Positions 1 to 10,200 of a stretch of 64,000 nucleotides of DNA are shown here, one piece after another (the stretch's first letter is position 1; every line of letters begins with the position of its first letter). The translations under genes were made by a program, and so were the position numbers. This stretch comes from JAIEPM01 sp964546815 (lineage in GTDB: Bacteria; Cyanobacteriota; Vampirovibrionia; Obscuribacterales; Obscuribacteraceae), in assembly GCA_964546815.1 (NCBI GenBank), contig CAZJLR010000023.1:34348-98347 (forward strand), in the 5' to 3' direction. The notes under the pieces were generated by a model. It did no database searches and had not been told where the DNA came from. It saw only the letters and a list, made by a program, of their open reading frames with translations.

Positions 1-1
1 G

Positions 2-118
2 ATTGGACCAGCAATGTCTACCTTGTTGAATAATGGCTCTGCAATCGTCGCAGCTATGAACAGCCTGCGCCCACTCTTCAGCAGTCAGTGGACTAGAACT
101 GAAACAGACAACAATTAA
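2..118 (+). CDS. C-terminal end of a heavy-metal P-type ATPase (partial)
   Basis: The window opens inside a reading frame that runs to TAA at 116-118. The 38 visible residues include GPAMSTLLNNGSAIVAAMNS followed by LRPLF. This resembles the last membrane helix of heavy-metal (P1B-type) ATPases, where a small-residue helix with an Asn and a Leu-Arg pair ends the protein. The catalytic domains lie upstream of the window, so the metal cannot be inferred. The next gene starts only 5 bases after the stop, which suggests co-transcription. The call rests on this short tail alone. Confidence 0.5.
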   Translation: MGPAMSTLLNNGSAIVAAMNSLRPLFSSQWTRTETDNN

Positions 119-123
119 ATTGC

Positions 124-822
124 ATGACTGCCGATGACGAGCAATGCAAAGCAGCCTCTGCCGAAGACGCAGCATGGGGCGTTGCTTCATCTGTTGAACA
201 TCGCTGGCCCGCATCAGTTTCAATTTTGTTGGCAATGAGCCTCTATCTCATGCTGCCGGCGCGCTACACGGTTGGTCCACCATGGTTGATGCCTGCACTG
301 GAAGTGGCAATCTTGCTGCCTGTTTCAATCAGCGCCCCACAGCGACACGCCAAGGAAGGTCGCCTCAGCCAAATACTCGCAACAGCAATGATTGCAATCG
401 TCAATGTTGCAAATCTGGCATCGCTCATTTTGCTAATAGACAGACTGCTCTACCACGGAAAACTCGTAAGTGGTCCAGAACTGATTTTTTCATCGCTCGG
501 AATCTGGGTTACAAATGTGATTGTATTCGCCCTCTGGTACTGGGAAATAGACCGCGGAGGACCAGACCAACGCACAAAGAAAGATCACGAGGCACCAGAT
601 TTCCTATTCCCGCAGATGACCACGCCAGGCTGTGCTCCGCCAAATTGGACGCCAAAATTTGAAGACTACATGTACCTGGCTTTCACCAATGCCACAGCTT
701 TCAGCCCTACCGACGTGATGCCACTCACAAGCACAGCAAAAGCTCTAATGCTTTCTCAAGCTGCAATCTCTTTGATTACGATTACTCTGGTTGCAGCCCG
801 CGCGGTAAATATACTCAACTAA
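124..822 (+). CDS. DUF1345-like integral membrane protein
   Basis: This 232-residue protein has about four hydrophobic segments (roughly residues 30-47, 52-70, 84-106 and 116-140) and one at the C-terminus (about 205-230). Its last third, with YLAFTNATAFSPTDVMPLTS followed by a long helix ending AARAVNILN, resembles the C-terminus of DUF1345 family proteins. That region is also loosely like the pore-helix and last-helix arrangement of two-helix ion channels. No function is established for the family, and a channel or transport role is a guess. The start codon lies 5 bases after the stop of the P-type ATPase fragment, so the two are probably one operon. No clear Shine-Dalgarno site is visible, which fits translational coupling. 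Confidence 0.75.
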   Translation: MTADDEQCKAASAEDAAWGVASSVEHRWPASVSILLAMSLYLMLPARYTVGPPWLMPALEVAILLPVSISAPQRHAKEGRLSQILATAMIAIVNVANLASLILLIDRLLYHGKLVSGPELIFSSLGIWVTNVIVFALWYWEIDRGGPDQRTKKDHEAPDFLFPQMTTPGCAPPNWTPKFEDYMYLAFTNATAFSPTDVMPLTSTAKALMLSQAAISLITITLVAARAVNILN

Positions 823-840
823 CAGCTTTTATCGATCTCG

Positions 841-861
841 TGTAGGGGCGTCGCCTACAAC
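841..861. repeat. short copy of the GTAGGGGCG dispersed repeat
   Basis: TGTAGG and CCTACA form 6-base inverted arms around GGCGTCG, just downstream of the DUF1345-like gene. The sequence shares TGTAGGGGCG with the longer repeats at 1214-1240, 51667-51692, 55349-55574 and 63950-63994. It could fold in RNA, but no T-run follows on the + strand, so it is not a convincing terminator. Confidence 0.55.
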
Positions 862-920
862 AAAAAGCTAAGGTCGGATTAAAAGTCCCAGATTAAATGT
901 CAAGAACTCCGGCTAATTCA

Positions 921-948
921 TTCAGCCCCTCCGTTTTGAGAATATAAG
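921..948 (+). promoter_or_regulatory. possible promoter for the 55-codon gene at 978
   Basis: TATAAG at 943-948 is a reasonable -10 hexamer, with a weak -35 candidate (TTCAGC) about 17 bases upstream. It would start transcription about 25 bases before the start codon at 978. No experimental or comparative support is available. Confidence 0.25.
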
Positions 949-977
949 CTGAGAGAGAGAATGAGGAGGGATTGCAA

Positions 978-1145
978 ATGAATACTAGAAAAACAGTTGA
1001 GCTTAAAGCCCTAAATCATAGTATTTATGGCAATTCGGATGGCACTCGAAAAGATACGGCTACGGTTGAGATTAGAAAGCCAGAGTGCAAGAACGGTGTT
1101 TGTTCTCTTAATTGGAAGCCGGTTCGACCGACTGCGGCGGCTTAG
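978..1145 (+). CDS. small hypothetical protein, 55 residues
   Basis: ATG at 978 is preceded by a near-perfect ribosome binding site, GAGGAGGG, 7 bases upstream. The frame stays open for 55 codons to TAG at 1143-1145. The product is basic and hydrophilic. It begins MNTRKTVELKALNHS, contains ECKNGVCSLNW (two Cys spaced by four residues) and ends VRPTAAA. There is no signal peptide or membrane segment, and I do not recognise the family. The two Cys could bind a metal or form a disulfide, but that is speculative. The strong ribosome binding site is the main reason to accept it. The stop lies 5 bases before the repeat cluster at 1151-1240. Confidence 0.6.
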   Translation: MNTRKTVELKALNHSIYGNSDGTRKDTATVEIRKPECKNGVCSLNWKPVRPTAAA

Positions 1146-1150
1146 TAGAG

Positions 1151-1240
1151 CCGGGCGTTCGGCATTGTAGAATCGGGCGAAGCAGTGCAGGACTGGGCTA
1201 CGCATTGCAGGACCGGGCGACGCATGGCGTCGCCCCTACA
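1151..1240. repeat. degenerate tandem repeat ending in the GGGCGACGC palindrome
   Basis: Three related units of about 20 bases follow one another (1151-1173, 1174-1193, 1194-1213), each beginning with (C/T)GGGC and containing GCA(T/G)TG(C/T)AG. They lead into a perfect palindrome at 1215-1235, with arms GGGCGACGC and GCGTCGCCC around a 3-base loop, followed by CCTACA. This is the dispersed GTAGGGGCGACGC repeat with extra tandem units attached. It lies between the convergent 3' ends of the 55-codon gene and the giant gene. No T-run follows on either strand. Confidence 0.7.
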
Positions 1241-1255
1241 ACTGAAGGTTTTTCT

Positions 1256-4200
1256 CTAGTTGTTGTTTTGTCCGCCACTAGCTACTTGCTTGCCGGCTGA
1301 GCTGTAGGCTCCGCGATTGGCGGTGACAAGTTGGATTGCGGCAGCTGTCTTCAATACTCGGTTGAGCATGTGGCGCATGTCGCGTTGCTCGGACGATGCG
1401 ACTGAACGCAAATAATCGATTTGAGATAGTGCACTGAGAATTGAGAAATCAGCTTCGAAAGCCCGCACTCCGCCAGCCAGATCATTTTCAGTTACCTTAC
1501 GCGATGCGACTGCATTGCATGGGTTGACTTGTTCGAACTTAGCGTTTGGAACCCGGGTCAAAACCAATTCTGTTCCTGGAGCAAGCTTGAATTCCTTCCC
1601 GCCTGACTTAACAACTACCTTGCCGGCGCCGCCGTCATGCAAGTCGAGAATTGCAACATCGTTTCCGGTTTCCATAACGAATACGAGTGAACCTGCAGCG
1701 ATAAGGACATCACCTTCGTGCGTGCGCACTGTCATGTCTTTGCTAGCTCTGACCAGCAAATTGCCCTTGTCGAGATTCATGAAGTTGCCGCCTGTTCCCG
1801 GCCCGACAGAGATGCCTGCCTGGTCGAGAATTTGAATTGTGCTGTCATCGATTGTTCTTGTTGCAAGCATCGCGCCGGCATCTCTCTTCTTCTGCTTAAC
1901 GACATGTCCTTTCAATGGTTCTTTATTGTTGGACTTATTGAGCTCGCTAGCTGCTTTGTCTTTGCTTAGCGTGTTGACTGGCGTGAAGTCAGTTTGTGCG
2001 CGTCCACCGACCGAGTCGAGGAATGTATTGTTGATGATGCCGGACAAGTCGAGCGTGTTACCAGTGCTTGGTTTTCCGGGTGTGATGAAATGGTTGCGAC
2101 CAATTTGAATTGGGTGAGCAAGATAGATGGTGCCTGCATTGATTGAAACAGTTCCTTCGTTATCACCTGCACCGTAGAGAGTGATATAACCGTTGGACGC
2201 AAATACTCCAGCACTTGCGAACAATGCACCGCCGCTTCCACCATTGCCGATTGCAGATATATTGTTGGTGAAGATACCGCCTGCATTCAAGATGATTGCG
2301 CCACCATTTCCACCGCCATTGGCCGAGAGGTCGTTAGCACTGAGGCTGCCGCCTGCACTCATTCTCACAACGCCACCATTTCCGCCGCCATTAGCAGCTG
2401 CGAATCCTGTGGAGATGTTGCCGCCTGCGTTGACAATGATTGTGCCGCCGCTTGCTGCGCCAGAAACATCCATAGCCCAGGACGAGAGACTTCCAACATT
2501 CGCCAGGATCATTCCGCCTGGTCCGCCACCATAACCTGTGGCGAGGAGTTGACCGACAGCTACCTGGTTGCCAGATACATTGATGAAGCCACCAGTTTGT
2601 CCGTTTGCCCAGAAATTGTTGGCTGAAATATTGCTTGAGTTAACGACGATTGTTCCGCCGGTTGTACCGTTTGCTGCCCATGTACCGGCATTAACCCAGT
2701 TAGTTGCTGTAACGTTGATTCCACCACCGGGACCATTTGCAGATGAAACATCCATGATGTTCACATCAACATTGGTTGGGTCGATTGTGATGCTGCCGCC
2801 GTGTCCATAGCCATCGCTGGTTGCGATGATTGAAGGAACATGCACATTGCCGGTGGCAGTAAGTAGATTAACAGTACCGCCGTTAGCGCCCTTCTTACCG
2901 CTGGCATCGATGATGCCGGTAGTGATGCTGCTGTTCAGTCCCGTAACTTTCAAGTTGACAGTGCCACCACTATTTCCGCCGCCGCTTCCCTGAGCGGTGA
3001 TGTTCTTAGCCACCAATGATCCGCCAGTAATCGTGAGATTAACTGTGGCACCGGCGCCTGTTTTCGACTCGTGCGCAACTAAGTCTGTGTTCAAAGTCAA
3101 GCCACCGGCACCTGTGAAGGTGAATGAACCAGAACGAGGAACACTCAATGTTGTGGCAGTCTTACTGTCGAGATAGATATTGCCGTCGGTAGCAACAGTG
3201 ATCACCGGCGATGAAACGTGCATGTAGTTTGTAGACAAACCAATGTCGCCGTTGTCTGAGGTGATAGTGACTTCTGGAGCCATAACCACAACGTCTGGGA
3301 AGAGTTGAGTTACAGAACCAACCGTGGTGGTGAGATGCACGGATGAATTACCGACAACGTTTCCACCCATTAGGATTTGACCATTGGTGGCTGTCATCGC
3401 AACGTGATTTCCAGATACAACACCGATAGCGAAGATGTCGCCTTGATCGTTGACGGTAACATCGTTACCTGCTTTAAGGGTGATGATGCCGAGAGTTCCA
3501 GTGTTGTTGATTACAGCATTGCCTCCGACTGAAGCAAGCAAAATTGCAGTGCGGTCGTTAGTTACTGTAGCGTTGCCCAGAGTGTTGATGGTCATCAAAG
3601 CAACATCGGTGTTGAGTGGCCCGACGCCGCCAGTGCCAGACGCCATAACCAGAGCCGTTGAGCTGACCAATTTTCCGGCGCCTTGCGAAATGCCACCAGT
3701 GCCGTTAGCGTTCAATATTGTGGTGTTGTGCACACTTACATCGGCGTTAAGAGCAATGTTGCCGTTAGAGAAGGTGCCGAGCAGCAGGTTGCCCGCAGCA
3801 TTGATGTCGCCGTTAACATTGATATTGCCATTTTCAAGCAAAGCCAATGTTGTGCCTGTCCACGATTTCACATTGAGAGAACCAGTGGAGTTAGAGTTGT
3901 AGATGTAGACACTTCCGCTAGTGGAGAAAGTAAGGTCTACAGCATCTGTGACCATCAATTTCGACTGTGAGCCGATGTTGCCAGAGCCGCTGCGCATGGT
4001 CAAAGTTGGTGAAGATACCCAGATGGCTTCGTTTGCTTGCGAGATATTGCCTGTGCCCGAGGCAAGCAGTGACAATGAAGTTGTACCGGTGATGTTGTCT
4101 CCCAGTGCGATGCTGCCGTTAGTACCGGTAGTTTGCAATGTGACATTGGTACCGATTACTTGACCGACTGTACTGATGTTGCCACCAGAATTGGCTGTGA

Positions 4201-7200
4201 GATTGCCAGCACTTGCAAGGCCGGCAATAATCAAATCACCGCTGGTGGTGAATGTACCGCTGCCGACGTTGCCCGAAAGACCAAGCACGCTAGATACATT
4301 GTTTACCGTGGCAGCACCAGATGTAGTTACACCCAGCGATGTAGCAGCCAGGTTTGGTAGCTCAATTCCGCCAGAACCTGCAAATACGATTGTGAATGGG
4401 GCAGTCAAAGTAGCAGAGGCAAGTTGCTTGACTCCGCCTGTACCGCCTGAGACAAGCACTGCAGACTGAGCATTGATGTTGGCATTCAAATTGATGAAAC
4501 CATTGTTCGAAGTTGCCAGAGCTACGTTACCAGAGGCGTTAATCGCACCGTTGACATTGAGCACGCCTTTTTCAACAAACTGCAATGTGTTGCCGCTCCA
4601 GGCCGGCAGATTGATGCTGCCGTTTGCATTGGAGTTATAGATGAATACGCTGCCAGAGCTTACATAATTGATTGTGCTTGCTGTTGTGTTGAGGAAAACA
4701 TCGTTGGCGCCGATGTTGCCTCCTGCTGTGGTCAAGGTCAAATTAGGCGAAACGATTTGGTCGCCGGCTTCTACTTGTTGAATCGAACCTACTCCAGTGG
4801 CAGTTAGAGCAACACTGGTTGTGCCAGTCAGCTTGCCCAGAATTACGATTGAGCCATTGGCTGCAGTCGAATTCATTGACACTACTGTTCCAGAAGTATC
4901 AGCAGCGACGATATTACCGCCCGCATGAACGGTCACTGCGCCTTGCGAGGTCAATCCAGCCACAGCGACGTTGTCCTGGTTGCTCAGGTTCAAGCTGCCG
5001 ACTCCACCGGTGACAATGGCTCCAGAGATATTATTGATTGAAACCGCTCCTGGTGTGAGCAAGCCAATCAATTGCGAGTTGGTCTGTGTCAATGTGATGC
5101 CGCTGTTGCCTGCCCCGGCAAGCAAGATTGGAGCAAAAACAAGAGTGTTTGCAGACTGAGTGATGCCAGTGTTGGCATTGAGAATAACCATTGTGCCGCT
5201 GGCAATATTGTTCTCTATGCTCAATGTGCCTGTCGCTGAGAGGTTGATGGCGCCAGGAGCTACCAACGCACCAGTTACATGCAGGTTGCCGGTTTCGCTA
5301 AATTGCAACGATGAGCCAGTGAATGCTTTGAGGTTGAGAGAGCCGTTTACATTTGAATTGGACATCGTCACATTGCCTGAAGTTGAGAATGTGAGGTCTG
5401 TCGCATCAGTGCGCAGGGCTATACCCGAAGCACCTATATTGCCGCTGCCTGAGCTTACTGTCAAAGTTGGTGACGACACTAGAATTGTGCCAGCCAGTTG
5501 GATTATCGCACCAGCACCGGTGGTAGTCAGCGAAGCACTCGTGCTTCCTGTTACGTTGGCATTGAGGAAGATGTTCTTATCAGCAGCAGTGTGCAAAACC
5601 AAATTTGTGGAATTGACAGCACCGTCAACAACAATGCTTCCGGCTGTGTTCAATGTGAAATTGTGTCCACTTGAAGTGCTGCCGAAAACTGCTTTGTTTG
5701 CACTAAAGTCAATTGAACCACCGAGCAAGACATCGCCACTGGCAAAAATATTTACGCTGCCGTTTGCATTGGCAATAACCAGAGAGGCATTGGTCGTTGT
5801 AACTGAGATATTGCCTGCAGCCTGCAAATTAATAGCAGTTGCTTTGAGATTGCTTGCGGAAACATCGCTTGCAGTTGAATGCAATGTAATTGAAGCAGCA
5901 TTGATATTTGAAAGACCGTTAGCATCGGAAATCGAATCGTGTGAAGTTAAGCTGAAGAGACCGGCGTTAACGCTATTGGACAACTGGATCGATGAGTTTG
6001 TGGAAGTCAACGATGCAGTGCCTGCATTTAAAGGTCCATAAACAGTGATTTTGTTTGAGTCTGTCAATACAAGGTTTTGTGCTATCGACGTGCCCAATCT
6101 AACTGAAAGTGAGTCATTAATATAAGCAGAATTTGGTGTGAGGATTGAGAGGTTTTGAACATTGGCTTGAAGAGCTGATGTCGAAGAACCAATATTACCG
6201 GCTAAGGAGAACAAGAGACCAGTGGTGCTGCTGATAGTTCCGGTATTTATGTTTCCTGTGCCGATGATGTAGGTGCTACCGGTTAGACCTGTAGTGATGC
6301 CATTACCGGAAGCCGTTGTGATCGCGCCGGTGTTCACACTGCCGGTTGAATAACCTGCGTGGGTCTCGGCGAATATCAATTGACCGTTAGTCGTCAGCGA
6401 AACATTCGAGATGTTGATATTTCCACCGGTTGTGGTGCCACCACCAAGTATTAACCAGGGGCTTTGACCCGAGCTTGTTCCATAGCTCAGCGACGCAGCT
6501 TGATCGCCGGCAGCAAGGATGATGCTACCGCCGATAGAACCACTGCGACTAGCGTTGATGCCTGAGCCGGCGCCCGAGGTGCTAGCAATGATGCTTCCGG
6601 TAGCAAGACCGATAAAGTCAACGCCACCGGTTTGCAATGTGCCTGCAGAAAGAAGATTGGTTCCGTTTACATTGTTAAGGTCTAGAGTGCCGTTAGAGTT
6701 TTGAGCAATAACTACTGGAGTAGTAGCTACGATTTTGCCGTCATGACCATTGCCATCACCGATGGTGAGTCCCAGGGTTGAACCAGGCCACATGGTTGGT
6801 GCCGGAACTACTGGTTTCAATAGGAATGTCACGCCGTTTACCTGGGTGACAAAAGTGAGTGAACCACCGACTACAAGTGCATTTTGGTCATGACCCAAGT
6901 GAATTGTGCTACCTTGAATCAAGATAGAACCGCCGGCACCTAGAATGCCGTTTCCGTTAGCCGGTTCAAAACCGCCAGAAGCGTTGACGTCACCATGCAC
7001 TGAGATTGCGCCTGCCGCAGCCATGTGAATGCTGCCACCCTTAGATGCATAAGTTGGGTCGCCGATAGCGCCCAGTGCGATGATGCTGGCTCCACTAGTG
7101 CTATTGCAGTTGCCGCAGGCAACATTAGTTGTATTGCCTCCAACCGAACTGCTGGTAGACCCGATGGTGCCGCCGCCACTTGTGCTTGTGCTGCCAGGTG

Positions 7201-10200
7201 AGCTTGGAGTTGTTGTCGTAGGTGGAACTACACTCGGTGTTCCGCTGCTGCCGCTGGTCGGATTGTTAGCGGGCGGAGTCTGCGTCAAAGCAGCCAGAGT
7301 ACCCAGAGTGCTTCCAGTAGTGGTTGTTCCACCAAGATTCAAACCGAGCCCTGTGAAAGACGAAGTAGTTGATTTGGAACTTGTTACACCAGTTCCGTTA
7401 GATCCAACAGTCGCTGTGCGGTTGCTGGTTTGATCAAGGTCGAAGCCTATGGCTACACCACCAACGTCGACTGAGCCCGAAGTTGAACCTGAGGTAGATC
7501 CCGAACTGGAGCCATTAACGCCACCAGAACCGACCGAGCCGCTCTTGGAGCTGCTGGACATACCGTCCATTGCAACGGACACTGCAGGTGTAATTAACGA
7601 AGCAGAACCGCCGTTGCTGCTGTTATTGCTGCCGGAAACTCCACTTCCACTAACGCCTCCGGACGAAGAATTGCTCTGGTTCTGTCCACCACTTACAGAC
7701 ATGCCCACCAGGCTTACGCTGAAGCTAGAGCTAGTGCTGCTCGAGTTGCTGCCGCTTACGCCGCCGCTGCCGATTGAGCCACCAGATGAAGATGATTGCG
7801 ATTTGCTGCCGGTAACTGAAACGTCGACACCACCGGCGATGAGCGTTGCACTGCCTGCAGTAGAACTTGAGTTGCTGCTGCTTCCGCTAACTCCGCCAGA
7901 ACCAACGCTGCCAGAGCCGCTGTTGCTCTGAGTTTGGCTTCCGGTTACATCTACATGGAAATCACCAGCGCTAACTATGGCGCTTCCGCTTTGAGAATTA
8001 GAGCTGCCACCAGAGCCACTTACACCAGAGCCTGTTATGCTGCCGCCGCCAGTTTGAGTGCTAGATTTGTCTCCTGCCAGACTTACATTTAAGCCGCCGC
8101 CGCTGAATGTGCCGCTGCCGTTCAATGTTTGCGTATTGCTTCCGGTGCCGCTGATGCCGCTTGAAGTGATACCACCGCTAGCTGTTGTGTTGCTGCTTTG
8201 TGCTCCAGAGACATCGAGGTTAAAACCGCCACCCGTGATAGTCAGGCTTCCGCTCTGGCTAGATGATTGCGATCCAGTTCCTGAAATGCCGCCAGGTCCG
8301 ACACTGCCGCTACCGCCGACTGAAGTGCTGTTTGCCCCGCTAACCGAGATATTGACGCCACCGGCGCTGAATGCTGCGCTTCCGCTTTGTGACTGACTGC
8401 TGCTGCCACCGCCGCTCAGTCCGCTCGATGAAAGTGTCGCACCACCTTGCTGGGTTATTGTTTGTTGCCCCTGAGCAGATATATTGATGCCATCACCAAC
8501 GATTGAAGCGTTTCCGCCGACGCTTTGAGTTTGCAGTCCCTGACCGGTTACGCCACCGCCAGAGATGCTACCGCTTCCAGACTGAGTTTTGCTGGCATTG
8601 CCAGATACACTGATTGTCAGCCCGGCTACTTGCACTTGCGCCGTGCCTGAGGCTTGTTGTGTCAACGATCCTTGGGCAGTGATACCACTTGGTGTTATGG
8701 AAGCAGACCCCTGCCCGCTTACAGAACCAGAACCGCTAACAGATATATTGACACCGCCACCGGTGAAACTGGCAGAACCTGAAGCCGTACCAGAGCCACT
8801 ACCTTGCCCGGTGAACCCACCAGGTCCAAGGCTGGCAGAACCGCTTCCAGAGTTATTGAATTGCGAGTCGTATGTGATAGTGACGCCACCACCACTAAAG
8901 CTGCCACCAGCACTGGTGTTCAAGCCAAACGATCCACTGCCCGACAAACCATTTTGGTCAAGTGTGACAGACCCGGAAGCATTCTGGCTGCCGGCACCAT
9001 GCAAATCGAGTGCAAAGCCTGGTCCTGAAACTGTGAGATTGCCGCTAGCTGAAAGCGATCCTGCACCGCTTGCTGTAATACCGGTGGACGAAATTACTAG
9101 TGATGCAGATCCCGATGCTCCGGCCGAGCCACCGGCACCGACGTCGATTACGCCGAGGTCGAGATTGGCGTTACCAGTTGCGCTACCGCTGCCGGAAGCG
9201 GAGATACCATTGCCTGAAATTGTAATTGTCGCTGATGACTGAACACCACCGCTGAGGTCAATACCGCCAACATTGAATGTTCCACCTGCGCTGCCGCCGG
9301 CTGTGAAACCGCCATCGGCTGTGATGCCGATGCTGACGCCGCCGTTGAAGCCGACAAGCACATCTGAAGCACCGTCAGCACCGCGAGCACCATTGGCTCC
9401 GCTCGTTCCGGCTACACCGTTGACTCCGCCGAATGACTTAACATTACCGCCGACAGTTATCGTTCCAACAGGAGCATTGATTTCAATGTTGCCGCCATCA
9501 CCGCCAGACCCCTTGAAGCCACCGGTTCCACCAAGCGAACCTGCACCACCCGACTGTCCGACAGACCCAACAGCGAGTCCTCCGCTTATATTTAGTACAC
9601 CACCATTGGTGATGCTAATAGCTCCGCTCCAGTGCAAACCTGATGCTGACGAACCACCGGTTCCGCCACTTCCACCTGTTCCACCTTGACCGCCATTGCC
9701 GCCGATGCCGCCGTAGCTCAAGAGGTCTGCATTGATAGCAACATTACCTGTTGCAGCCGTTAAAGTGATTGGAGCGCCATTTCCGCCCGCACCACCGGCA
9801 CCACCAGCAGAGCCAGCTCCACCAGCACCACCCGTGCCACCACTACCGCCGCCAAATCCAAGTACAGTGCCGACGCTTCCGTGACCGCCGTTGCTACCGT
9901 TGCCACCAAGACCGCCAAATCCGCCGGCGCCGCCAATTCCGGCAGCTCCGCCGAATGAGTTGATGCCACCATTGACATAAAGGTTACCTACACCTGCAGT
10001 GATAGTAACTGCCCCGGCATTTCCACCGTCGCCACCGATACCACCTGTTGCAAACGCGCTGCCTCCCGGCCCACCGTTTCCGCCGTTGCCGCTTGTTCTA
10101 AATACACCGCCGGCGCTGGGCTGACCACCCTGACCACCGCCGCCACCTGTTCCGATGGCGCCACCTGTTCCACCGATGCCGCCATTGCTCTGCACAGCAG

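Noticed and set aside
1100..1145. GGTTCGACC, which resembles a tRNA T-loop
   Set aside because: No matching acceptor, D or anticodon arms could be built, and the stretch lies inside the 55-codon frame with a strong ribosome binding site.
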